A stretch of 44,833 nucleotides of DNA from Calditrichota bacterium (GTDB lineage Bacteria; Calditrichota; Calditrichia; Calditrichales; J004). The stretch is from positions 1 to 44,833 of the forward strand of contig RFFS01000102.1 in the NCBI GenBank assembly GCA_003696775.1, read 5' to 3'. Below, one piece after another: positions 7,665 through 16,334 of the stretch (the stretch's first letter is position 1; every line of letters starts with the position of its first letter). Made by a program: the position numbers and the translations under genes. The notes beneath the pieces are model-generated. The model saw only the letters and a list, made by a program, of their open reading frames with translations. It did not search any database and had not been told where the DNA came from.

Positions 7665-9683
7665 TTAATAGGCGGCCAGTTCGCGTAATTCCCTTAACAA
7701 CCAGGAAGTTTGTGGCAGGGCCACTTCTTCCAGTACGGCGCTGAACGGTATGGGTGTATCGGAACCGCCAATGCGTTTAACCGGCGCGTCGAGGTGCTCA
7801 AAAACCTGCTCGGCAATTTGCGCGCTGATTTCGGCCGCGAACCCGTGATAACGGGTATCTTCCTGGGCGACAAGCACCTTGCTTGTTTTGCGGACGGAAG
7901 CCCGGATGGTCTCCATATCCAACGGGTTAATGGTGCGGATATCGATCACCTCGACACGGATACCTTCCTTCTCCAATTCCCGGGCGGCTTCCAGGGATTT
8001 CTGAACCAGCGCGCCCCAGGTTACCACGGTGATATCGTCCCCTTCACGTACCACACGGGCCTTGCCGAATGGCAGCAAATAATCGGCATCGGGTTCGGGT
8101 GTGGCGGCGTAACTTTGACGGTACAGCCCCTTATGTTCCATGAAAATCACCGGATCGTCCCCGCGGATAGCTGCTTTGAGCAGGCCCTTGGCATCCGCGG
8201 CGTTGCTGGGATAAGCGATTTTGATACCAGGCAAGTGCGCGAAAAATCCTTCGATGTTTTGCGAATGGCACAAACCGCCGTGGATATAGCCCCCCACGGG
8301 AACGCGTATGACCAGCGGCGCCGACCAGTTGCCGTTGGAACGCCAACGCATGGTAGCCATTTCATTACGGATTTGCATCATCGCGGTCCAAATGTAGTCG
8401 CCGAACTGAATTTCCACAACCGGCTTCAGGCCTCGCGTGGCCAGCCCCAGTCCCACACCGACGATGGAAGATTCCGCCAGCGGGCCGTTAAAACAGCGTT
8501 CTTTGCCAAATTGCGCCGTGATACCCTGCGTGGCTGTAAACACGCCGCCTTTGCCGCCGGCCACATCCTGTCCGAAGATATACATCTTGTCGTTGCGCGC
8601 CATCTCCTCCTTCAGGGCGTGATTGATGGCGTCCACCAGAACGATTTTATCCCCCGACGGCGTATTTTTCTCATACTCCAGTGTATCTTCCTTTTCTGAG
8701 AAGAGATGCGTGTAAAGGGAATCGGGATCGGGATGGGGATGGCTTTCGGCCTCGTCGGAGGCGTCATCCACTTCTTTTTTCCATTCCGCCTTCATCGCGT
8801 CCAGCTCTTCCCGGGTAGCCCAACCGGCGGCGATCAGTTCTTTTTCGACACGCCCGATGGGGTCTTTTTTCTTATCCGCTTCCAGTTCCTCGGGCGTGCG
8901 GTATTTTTTGTCGGAATCCGATGAGGAGTGTGGCAGCAAACGCACGGTTTCCGCTTCCACCAGCACGGCGCCCTTCCCGGAACGGGCCGCCTTTACAGCC
9001 TGCTGCATCACATCCATACTCGCGGCCAGATCGGTGCCGTCCACCTTAAAACGTATCAGTCCTTCGTAACCGGCGCCAATTTTGTAAATGGAACCGCCCG
9101 CCAGTTCTTCTTCCACCGGAACGGAAATGGCGTATTTATTATTCTGGATTACAAAGATAACCGGTAATTTTTCCCGCGCGGCCCAGTTCACCGCTTCGTG
9201 AAAATCGCCCTGCGCGGTGGTACCTTCTCCGGATGAGACGTAAACCACTTCATCCGTGCCCAATTTGCGGGATGCCATAGCGCAGCCCACCGCCTGCAAA
9301 AATTGCGTGCCGGTGGGACTGGACTGCGAAACAATATGCAACGGACGATGACCGTAATGATTGGCCATCTGACGACCGCCGCTGCTCGGATCATCGGCGC
9401 GGGAATGGAAAAGCAACATGATCTCAAGAGGGGTGGCGCCATATTGCAGCATAAACGCCAGATCACGGTAATAAGGGTAGGCGTAATCGTGGCCGGGTTT
9501 CATGGATGCGGCAGCCGCGGTTTGGATGGCTTCGTGCCCGGAGGCGCCGATATGAAAAAAACCTTTCCCCTGCTTAAGCAAAGTCAGCATTTTTTGATCC
9601 AGCAAACGCGACAGTACCATGTTTTTGTAATATTTCATCAGCGCCTTTTTATCCAGGACGCCGGATTTCTTTTTAGCGGGCAT
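7665..9683 (-). CDS. 2-oxoacid dehydrogenase E1, alpha and beta subunits fused
   Basis: 672 aa. Residues 1-320 are E1 alpha: GHEAIQ and HRP-type segments and the thiamin diphosphate motif beginning SSGEGTTAQGDF and ending with the QNNKYAIS strand. Residues 340-672 are E1 beta: ALKEEM, the FGQDVAGGKGG segment, and SNAADAKGLLKAAI. The alpha/beta fusion resembles E1 proteins of the branched-chain/pyruvate decarboxylating type in the Bacteroidota-Chlorobiota group, where it is common. The reaction is oxidative decarboxylation of a 2-oxoacid to acyl-lipoyl-E2. A strong AAGGAG Shine-Dalgarno precedes the ATG. It heads a two-gene operon with E2. With ilvE in the same window, branched-chain oxoacids are a plausible substrate, but pyruvate cannot be excluded. 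Confidence 0.92.
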   Translation of the reverse strand: MPAKKKSGVLDKKALMKYYKNMVLSRLLDQKMLTLLKQGKGFFHIGASGHEAIQTAAAASMKPGHDYAYPYYRDLAFMLQYGATPLEIMLLFHSRADDPSSGGRQMANHYGHRPLHIVSQSSPTGTQFLQAVGCAMASRKLGTDEVVYVSSGEGTTAQGDFHEAVNWAAREKLPVIFVIQNNKYAISVPVEEELAGGSIYKIGAGYEGLIRFKVDGTDLAASMDVMQQAVKAARSGKGAVLVEAETVRLLPHSSSDSDKKYRTPEELEADKKKDPIGRVEKELIAAGWATREELDAMKAEWKKEVDDASDEAESHPHPDPDSLYTHLFSEKEDTLEYEKNTPSGDKIVLVDAINHALKEEMARNDKMYIFGQDVAGGKGGVFTATQGITAQFGKERCFNGPLAESSIVGVGLGLATRGLKPVVEIQFGDYIWTAMMQIRNEMATMRWRSNGNWSAPLVIRVPVGGYIHGGLCHSQNIEGFFAHLPGIKIAYPSNAADAKGLLKAAIRGDDPVIFMEHKGLYRQSYAATPEPDADYLLPFGKARVVREGDDITVVTWGALVQKSLEAARELEKEGIRVEVIDIRTINPLDMETIRASVRKTSKVLVAQEDTRYHGFAAEISAQIAEQVFEHLDAPVKRIGGSDTPIPFSAVLEEVALPQTSWLLRELRELAAY

Positions 9684-9930
9684 GTTTCTCTCCTTAACTC
9701 TTTAAATATATCCGTATGCACTCGGTTTGAGGTCTGTTGTCAGCAATATCAAAAATACGAAATGTGGCGGCCTTATTTCAAGAGAAAAGATTTCTTATAA
9801 AAACCCCTACCGAAACACCCGGAACAAACCTTATTCTTTTTGCAAAAAACCTTTGCTTAAGTTAACTTTTTCACGTTTTGAGTCCATCACCAACCAACCG
9901 CATTTTCATCCGTAAATGGGGGAGTTCATC

Positions 9931-11541
9931 ATGTTTAAGATATTGGTTGCCGACAGCCTGCCGGCGGACATTCTCAATAAATACGACCGTACGGAAGGCG
10001 TTTCCGTTGTCAACAAATCGGGTATTTCGAAGGAAGATCTGATCGCTGAGCTGGCCGACTATGACGGCCTGGTGGTGCGCAGCCGCACAAAAGTTAAGGC
10101 GGATGTGCTGGCCGCGGCCAAAAACCTGAAAGTTATCGGACGCGCCGGCGCCGGCGTGGACAACATCGACACCGACGAAGCCACCAAGCGCGGCATTATT
10201 GTCATGAACACCCCGGGCGGCAACACCATTGCCGCGGCGGAACATACCCTGGCCATGATGCTGGCCGGCCTGCGCAACATCGCCCCGGCCAACGCCTCCA
10301 TGCGGCAGAAAAAATGGGACCGCAAATCATTCATCGGTCATGAAATCTATCAAAAAACCGTCGGCGTGGTGGGGCTGGGTAAAATCGGCCGGGAAGTGGC
10401 CAAACGCCTCAACGCCTTCGGCGCCAACGTTTTGGGCTACGATCCCATCCTCACCAGTGAACATGCCGCGCGCCTTGGCATCAAACTTGTAGACCTTGAA
10501 GAACTCTACAGGCGGTCGGACATCATCACCCTGCATGTACCCAAGATGAAAGAAACCCTCAACATGATTAACAAGGAAACGCTGGCGCAATGCAAGGACG
10601 GCGTGATAATCGTCAATTGTGCCCGGGGCGGTATCGTTCATGAAGGTGACCTGACCGAAGCGCTGGACAGCGGCAAGGTGGCCCTGGCGGCTCTGGATGT
10701 ATGGAGCAATGAACCACCTGAGGATTTCAGCCTGGCCTGTCACCCCAAAGTGCTGGCCACACCGCACCTCGGCGCCTCAACGGAAGAAGCGCAGGTGAAA
10801 GTCGCGGATCAGATTCTGGCCCAGATGATCGAATACTTCACCAAAAACGTGGCCCGTAACGCCGTCAACTTTGTTTCCGTGGATGCCGAAATTCAGGATA
10901 TGATTGCCCCCTTCTTTGAATTGGCGCGGCGATTGGGCATGGTGTTCAACCAAATTAAAAACGGCCGCCTGCGAGAAATTTCCGTTCGTTATTACGGCCG
11001 TACCCTGGAAGTGCCCGTGGAGCCCATCACATCGTATCTGTTGATGGGCGCGCTTAAATCCGCCACGGAAAATCCCGATATCGAACTGGTTAACCCCGTC
11101 AACGCCCTCACCATCGCACGGGAGCGTGGCATCAGTATCGAAATCGCCAAAAAAGACACACCCCTTACCGTCCATACCAACGCCATCGCCTGCGATTTCA
11201 TAACCGACAGTGAAACCGTCCACCTCGCGGGCAGCGTGGTGGGACAGAATATTTATCATTTAATCGAATTTGGCCCGTTTAAGCTCTCCGCCGAACTGGG
11301 CGGCCAGATGCTGTTCATCGAAAACGACAACGTACCCGGCATCATCGGCAAAGTGGGCACCCTGCTTGGCGAAGTTAATATCAACATCGCCCACCTCTCT
11401 TCCGGTCGCGACGGCGATCCGAAGGAAGCGTTGAATGTTTTTAACGTGGCCGGCAACCTGCAATCGGATTTACAAAGTCGCCTGGAATCCGTAAGCGGCA
11501 TCAATCGCGTTTTACTGGCTGTTGTGGACAGCGCCCGATGA
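9931..11541 (+). CDS. serA: D-3-phosphoglycerate dehydrogenase
   Basis: 536 aa if started at 9931, where GGGGGAG at 9918-9924 sits 6 nt before the ATG; an ATG at 9916 lies in this Shine-Dalgarno region and is less likely. The enzyme oxidises 3-phosphoglycerate with NAD+ in the first step of serine synthesis. The N-terminal half has the substrate/nucleotide-binding domains: GRAGAGVDNID, the dinucleotide motif VGVVGLGKIGREVA, NCARGG with the catalytic Arg, and PHLGAST with the catalytic His. Residues about 320-460 are an intervening (ASB) domain, and the last 75 residues an ACT domain (IENDNVPGIIGKVG). This is the long type-1 form, which may be regulated by serine. The ldcA start overlaps its stop by 4 bp. 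Confidence 0.95.
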   Translation: MFKILVADSLPADILNKYDRTEGVSVVNKSGISKEDLIAELADYDGLVVRSRTKVKADVLAAAKNLKVIGRAGAGVDNIDTDEATKRGIIVMNTPGGNTIAAAEHTLAMMLAGLRNIAPANASMRQKKWDRKSFIGHEIYQKTVGVVGLGKIGREVAKRLNAFGANVLGYDPILTSEHAARLGIKLVDLEELYRRSDIITLHVPKMKETLNMINKETLAQCKDGVIIVNCARGGIVHEGDLTEALDSGKVALAALDVWSNEPPEDFSLACHPKVLATPHLGASTEEAQVKVADQILAQMIEYFTKNVARNAVNFVSVDAEIQDMIAPFFELARRLGMVFNQIKNGRLREISVRYYGRTLEVPVEPITSYLLMGALKSATENPDIELVNPVNALTIARERGISIEIAKKDTPLTVHTNAIACDFITDSETVHLAGSVVGQNIYHLIEFGPFKLSAELGGQMLFIENDNVPGIIGKVGTLLGEVNINIAHLSSGRDGDPKEALNVFNVAGNLQSDLQSRLESVSGINRVLLAVVDSAR

Positions 11542-12467
11542 GGCTGCGTCCCCTGCGTCCGGGTGGCACCATAGCCGTAACGGCGCCCGCTTTTCCGGCG
11601 GATACGGCCAAAGTAGAAAAAGGGATCGCCTGGCTGGAAGGCGAGGGTTATACCGTTGTGCGCGGCGCCACCCTGAACAGCCGTGAGGGGTATTTAAGCG
11701 GAAGCGACGCGTTGCGCGCCGATGAATTGAACCTTTTTTTTTGCGATCCCGATGTGGATGCCATTATATGCGCCCGGGGCGGCTGGGGCACCCTGCGCCT
11801 GCTGGATCGTCTCGACTACCGGGCCATCGCCCAAAATCCCAAAATGCTATGCGGCTATTCTGATATCACCTCTCTGCAATTGGCGCTGTGGCACAAGTCC
11901 GGCATACCCTCTCTTTCCGGCCCCATGGTGGCGGTGGAGATGGCCTCCGGCATACTTCCTTTTACGGAAACGCATTTTACAGGCTATGTGCATAATACGG
12001 ATGTAACCTATTCGCTTTCTCTGCGGGAGTTGGACGCCCGGGTGCAACATGAAGGAAGCTGCGACGGCCCGCTTGTGGGCGGGTGCCTTTCCCTGATTTC
12101 CCATCTCCTGGGAACTCCTTATATGCCCGATCTCAAAAACGCGGTGCTGTTTATCGAGGATGTGGGCGAGGAGCCGTATAAAATGGATCGCTATCTGGCC
12201 CATTTACGGCAGGCGGGTGTTTTTGATGCAATCGCCGGATTGATCATCGGTCAGTTTCTGGATTGTGAAGACCCGTTACGTCCGGAACGCACCATCGACG
12301 ACGTATTGTACGAGTATATCCGCGACGCCCGCTATCCGGTGGTGTACAATTTCCCCTACGGGCATGGCATGCATAAGGTCTCCATGCCGGTGGGCGCCCA
12401 TGTCATCCTGGACACACAGGCGGGCACGGTTCGTTTTGCCAATATCTTTGCCACGGCGGTGGAATAA
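11538..12467 (+). CDS. ldcA: LD-carboxypeptidase (murein tetrapeptide carboxypeptidase, peptidase S66)
   Basis: 309 aa, the family length. It removes the terminal D-alanine from murein tetrapeptides in the cytoplasm during cell-wall recycling. The serine-protease-like triad of the family is visible: Ser108 in CGYSDIT, Glu207 in FIEDVGEEPYKMDR, and His276 in YGHGMHK. N-terminal IAVTAPAFPADT and ICARGGWGTLRLLD are standard S66 segments, and there is no signal peptide. Its ATG overlaps the serA stop by 4 bp, so it is translated from the serA transcript. The convergent ABC genes right after it encode a peptide-type transporter, which would fit murein peptide uptake; that link is inferred. Confidence 0.93.
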   Translation: MRLRPLRPGGTIAVTAPAFPADTAKVEKGIAWLEGEGYTVVRGATLNSREGYLSGSDALRADELNLFFCDPDVDAIICARGGWGTLRLLDRLDYRAIAQNPKMLCGYSDITSLQLALWHKSGIPSLSGPMVAVEMASGILPFTETHFTGYVHNTDVTYSLSLRELDARVQHEGSCDGPLVGGCLSLISHLLGTPYMPDLKNAVLFIEDVGEEPYKMDRYLAHLRQAGVFDAIAGLIIGQFLDCEDPLRPERTIDDVLYEYIRDARYPVVYNFPYGHGMHKVSMPVGAHVILDTQAGTVRFANIFATAVE

Positions 12468-12480
12468 ACGGACAGCCGGT

Positions 12481-13986
12481 TCAATCCCGCCTGCTCTGCA
12501 AATGATAGGTGTGCCCCGGCGATACGATCGCTTCCATAATCGCTTCATTGTGCGAAATGATCAGAATGGCTTTGCCTTCCCGCTGGCGATCCTGAATTTT
12601 ACGGATAACCAGGGCGGCCGCTTCCAGATCCAGACCATTGAGCGGTTCATCCAGGATGAGGATATCGGTGTTCAGAACAAAGGCACGCAGCAGGTTCAGC
12701 CGTTGCTTTTGCCCTCCGCTGAGATATTTCACTTTTTGATGCATTAAATCGCCGACCCGTTCCCCACCATACCATTCCCCCAGGCGGCGTAGCAGTTTTT
12801 CCTTATGTACCGTGCCCTTTTTCGAAAGCGCGCGAAAGGTCTCTTCCACCGTCAATTCCAGGTCCAGCGCTTCATCCGCGTGCTGAAACACCATCGTGGC
12901 AACCTTGCCCCAAATATGTTCACGGTAAAAGCGTCCACGACCACGTTCGGGGATGTTTTTATTTAAAAGCGTCACGCTTCCTTTATCCGGTGTCAATAAT
13001 CCCATTAAAATTTTGGCCACTGTGGTTTTACCCACGCCGCTCGGGGCTTTTAAGTAGGTCAACGCGCCGCGTGTCAGACGCAACGCCGTCTCTTTTCCCT
13101 GCGCGTCATAAAAACATAGAGCACCTCCCCGTAGGCGCACATCATTTAACACGGCGGCTTCCATGCCGGCATGGTCCAACGTACATTGCACCGGAGAAAG
13201 TCCCTCCAGCCAGCGCGCAAAACGGTACGGCGGAAAAGGGGCCAGACGCCGTTCACAGCTCAGGGCACCACTGCGTTGCAGCTCCAGCCAGTCGATATCG
13301 GCTCCGGCGTATTTTTCTTCCATAAAAGGGATGACCGTATAATCATGGGTGACAATAACGGCGGTAAATGGTTTACGTTGATGATAGGCCATCAGACGCT
13401 CTAAAAAGATATCCCGCGCGGCATTATCCAGATTCCCGGAAGGTTCGTCAAAAATAAACAGCGCGTCCCGTTGCGCATCGTTACGCAGGTAAAGCTCCAG
13501 TTTTTCAAATGCCATGGCCAATAGCAGGCGTTGCTTTTCACCGCCACTGGGACGGTAGGGTTTGGGATAAACGGATAACAGACTTTGCCCATGCCCCTCT
13601 TCATCCGGCCACAGGCTGTGCAGCACCTGTTTACGCTCCGACTCGGTCACACGCTTTAAATCGCCTTCTTTCAATTGGACGCCGACGGTACGCATGGGAT
13701 TGAAATGTCCGGAAGGCTCCTGAAAAACAAAAAATCCGCCACGGAGAGCGCTGTTCCGCCGGGCATGGGAAATATACCGCATGTAAGGCCGATCGTTGAC
13801 ATCAATATTCAGGCCTCCCGGTTGAGGCAACCCGTATAAAATCTTGCATAATAAAGATTTTCCGATTCCGGATTCCCCGAGCAAAAACGTAACCGCCCCC
13901 GAACGGAATCCGAAGTCATCGATCCGTGCGAGGCATCGCCCCGCGCTATGAATGGCCACTTTCAGGCGAGAGGGTATCGGCGACAT
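12481..13986 (-). CDS. Fused two-domain ABC transporter ATPase of the oligopeptide type
   Basis: 501 aa with two nucleotide-binding domains in one chain, like a fusion of DppD and DppF. NBD1 (about 1-245) has Walker A GESGIGKS at 37-44, signature PSGGEKQR and Walker B ALFIFDEPSGNLD. NBD2 (about 270-501) has Walker A APSGVGKTT, signature LSGGQKQR and Walker B ILILDEPLNGLD, with the switch His in IISHNE. It powers import or export through the adjacent permease. Its ATG overlaps the permease stop by one base (TGATG). The C terminus ends 13 bp from the ldcA stop on the other strand. No solute-binding protein or second permease gene is in the window, so the complex is incomplete here. Confidence 0.9.
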   Translation of the reverse strand: MSPIPSRLKVAIHSAGRCLARIDDFGFRSGAVTFLLGESGIGKSLLCKILYGLPQPGGLNIDVNDRPYMRYISHARRNSALRGGFFVFQEPSGHFNPMRTVGVQLKEGDLKRVTESERKQVLHSLWPDEEGHGQSLLSVYPKPYRPSGGEKQRLLLAMAFEKLELYLRNDAQRDALFIFDEPSGNLDNAARDIFLERLMAYHQRKPFTAVIVTHDYTVIPFMEEKYAGADIDWLELQRSGALSCERRLAPFPPYRFARWLEGLSPVQCTLDHAGMEAAVLNDVRLRGGALCFYDAQGKETALRLTRGALTYLKAPSGVGKTTVAKILMGLLTPDKGSVTLLNKNIPERGRGRFYREHIWGKVATMVFQHADEALDLELTVEETFRALSKKGTVHKEKLLRRLGEWYGGERVGDLMHQKVKYLSGGQKQRLNLLRAFVLNTDILILDEPLNGLDLEAAALVIRKIQDRQREGKAILIISHNEAIMEAIVSPGHTYHLQSRRD

Positions 13987-14846
13987 CAGTCGTGCAACCT
14001 TTCCGAAAAATATTGGGAGATTTTAAACAAACAGATCAACGAAAATACAATCAGAAAGGCCGTGGCCAAACCCTGCAAATGGGCAAAGGGCAGTTGGAGC
14101 CAAAGAGACGGCCGACTCAAACTTTGTCCCAAAGCCAGAATATCCTGTTTGCTGTCGATATGCGCCAGCATGTTGCCCAGTGTACGGGGCATGTTCACCA
14201 GATTCACCTGACGGGCAAGCCCTACCGATACAATAAAATCCACACTGATCAACAAAAAAAAGGTCATGGCGAATACAGCTATGCATTTATTCAGGATATG
14301 CACCGGACTGTTTTTATAAAGGATATCATAATTGATGATGCGGCTGTCCGGTATGCCGGCGACGCGCATGGCGTTAAAGAAATCCGATTTACGAAAATAA
14401 TCGATGCGTTCCAGCAGCATATCGCCGATTTCCGGAAAGATGACCAGCGCGGCGATCAGGGCCAGGAGGATCAATACCAGCACGGCCGGCATATCCCCCG
14501 CGCTTTGCCGGTAAGCGATGAACACATAGCCGAATAAAATACCCAGGATTTGCGGCAGACTGCGCCAGGCGCTGAACAGCGTATCGGTTACCTGAGCCCA
14601 CAACGGTGAACGACGGCGGGCGTAATATATCAGCACCGCCTGCCCCCAGGCCAGAGCCAGGGCCAGCAATGTTGACAGGGTGGCGATCAGCAGAGTGTTT
14701 AAAAAGGCGATTTCAATTTTATGGCGCGCCGGCGCGTTCAGAAACGCCAGCAACCAAATCCACAGCGTCATCACGCCACCCCACCAGCGGATCAGCCAGC
14801 GGATGTCCTTTTCATCGGGGATCGAGAAATGTGTCCATGCAACCAT
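13986..14846 (-). CDS. ABC transporter permease, OppC/DppC-like
   Basis: 286 aa, with about six hydrophobic segments: one near residue 22-40, then the core from 60 to 275 (for example TLLIATLSTLLALALAWG and FAMTFFLLISVDFIV). The cytoplasmic EAA-type loop lies near 180-215 (FNAMRVAGIPDSRIINYDIL), which couples to the ATPase and is typical of binding-protein-dependent importers of the peptide/nickel group. The partner permease (OppB-like) is missing in the window, so either it is encoded elsewhere or this permease works as a homodimer. It is the first gene of a two-gene operon read towards ldcA. Substrate unknown; a peptide is the best guess from family and neighbours. Confidence 0.78.
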   Translation of the reverse strand: MVAWTHFSIPDEKDIRWLIRWWGGVMTLWIWLLAFLNAPARHKIEIAFLNTLLIATLSTLLALALAWGQAVLIYYARRRSPLWAQVTDTLFSAWRSLPQILGILFGYVFIAYRQSAGDMPAVLVLILLALIAALVIFPEIGDMLLERIDYFRKSDFFNAMRVAGIPDSRIINYDILYKNSPVHILNKCIAVFAMTFFLLISVDFIVSVGLARQVNLVNMPRTLGNMLAHIDSKQDILALGQSLSRPSLWLQLPFAHLQGLATAFLIVFSLICLFKISQYFSERLHD

Positions 14847-15087
14847 TGTTCGTATCCGTATTTCAGGTGAGTGTTCATCCGTTCATCATATAAGCCGGTG
14901 TGCTACCGGGTATAACATGTTACACGTCGTTCGGCAAAATAATCCGAAACATGCATAGTTCCAACCGCAATTTTCACCCGATTTTAATAGCACTTGCATA
15001 ATTCCTTTTTTTTAACGTAATTGTTGCTTGTCCAGCCCGCCAAGGTTTTTCCGTAAATGTTATCCCTGTCTCACACCGGAGGACCCA

Positions 15088-16334
15088 ATGCAAATAACCG
15101 GCATGAAGTACGGCGCCCCCCTGTTGCGTCTGGCGGATTTTCCCGTACCGCATATCTTATCATCCGACGCCACCCTGGAAGAACTGAATCGCCTGATCGT
15201 CCAACGCGGTAAATGCGTGGTCAAGCCCGTTTTTTACGGCGGTGTCGGCAAAAAGGGTAAAGCGGGGCTGGTTAAAATCGTCTCCACGGCGCTGGAAGCG
15301 ATGGAAGCCAAAAAAAGCTCTACTTTGCCGGACACATCTTTCACAACCGCGTTATTACGGCTAATGGCGTAACCTTTGAGGAATTCATCCCCTCCTCTTA
15401 TGAAATTTATTTCAGTCTTTCCGTTTCCACGGTTACCCGCAAGGTCAATTTCACCTTAACCCATCACGGTGGCGTGGATATCGAAGAACTACCCGCCGAC
15501 CAAATCGTTGAATCCACATTTGACCCGATAACGGGACTTAAGGCCTATCACATTATCGACGCGCTCACCCGTTTGAATGCGCCGGGGGAAATTATCAGCC
15601 CGTTGGCCCGCTATTTACCCAAGCTATGGGAATTGTATAACGACTACGGCTTTATCATGCTGGAAATCAACCCCATCCGCATGGAGAACCGCAATGGGCG
15701 GCTGGTTCCGGTGGCCTGCGATTTTAAGGCGCAGTTTGATCAGGATAATCCGCAATGGAAACGGTTGCATCTGCCGGTGGAAGTTTTCCAGACCGATTTA
15801 ACGCCCTTTGAGGAAGAAATCAACCAGTTGCGCACCTATCAGGGGCAAAGCGATGTGGTGATCATCAATCCGGAAGGCACGGTGACCTCTTTTATGTTTG
15901 GCGGTGGCGCCAATAGCGCCTCCACGGAAATTCTTGGTGATAAAGCCACCATCTCCACCGATTTCGGCGGCAATCCACCCTATGAAAAGATGTATAGCAT
16001 CGCGCGCATTGTCTATCGGTACTGGCTGCAACAAAGCCGTGTTCTGCTGATCATCGGAGGCAAAGCCAACAACACCGATATCTTTGTTACCTTTAAGGGC
16101 ATGTTCGACGCCCTGCGTGACCACGCCGCGCACAACGGACGACCGGATATCTATGTTATTGTGGGCCGGGGCGGGCCTAATCTGATTAAAGGCATGGCCT
16201 ACGCCCGCGATGTGCTGGACCGTCTGGAACTGCCCTATACCTTTTTCGGGTACGATACATCCATCGTGGATGTGGTGCAATACGCCGTGGATATGGATAA
16301 CGCCCTGGCCGGTCAAAAGGAGGGGAGGTCATGA
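15088..16334 (+). CDS. ATP-citrate-lyase-like small subunit (SucC-type ATP-grasp), frameshifted
   Basis: Two frames together encode one protein of about 415 aa, close to AclB. Frame one starts at the ATG at 15088 (GGAGGA 4 nt upstream) and gives an ATP-grasp N terminus: VPHILSSDATLEELN and VVKPVFYGGVGKKGKAG. It runs into a stop at 15370 unless the reading shifts by -1 at the A7 run 15310-15316, after which LYFAGHIF, GVTFEEFIPSSYEIYFSLS and GGVDIEELP continue without a break to 16334. Later segments (LEINPIRM, FGGGANSASTEILGD, NTDIFVTFKG, VGRGGPN) match the ligase part of ATP-citrate lyase/succinyl-CoA synthetase beta chains. The 910-aa partner overlaps its stop by 4 bp. The gene may be sequenced wrongly by one A, mutated, or decoded by slippage. 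Confidence 0.78.
15310..15316 (+). other. A7 homopolymer at the frameshift in the AclB-like gene
   Basis: Zero-frame codons are GCC AAA AAA AGC. A -1 slip on the second AAA lets the next codon be AAG, giving Lys-Leu-Tyr-Phe-Ala in the correct frame. One extra A would give the same protein. The tract is thus either a deletion/assembly error in a homopolymer or a slippery site. No clear downstream pseudoknot or upstream Shine-Dalgarno-like stimulator was identified. Confidence 0.7.

Noticed and set aside
6352-9683. E1/E2 dehydrogenase as part of the BMC operon
   Set aside because: A terminator and a 122-bp gap separate them, and the enzymes lack encapsulation peptides; adjacency alone is weak.
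9916-9930. Upstream ATG of serA
   Set aside because: It lies in the Shine-Dalgarno sequence used by the ATG at 9931, after which SerA similarity begins.
15028-15087. Earlier in-frame ATG for the AclB-like gene
   Set aside because: The ATG at 15088 has GGAGGA just upstream and the conserved sequence starts near there; the 20 extra residues have no similarity or site.
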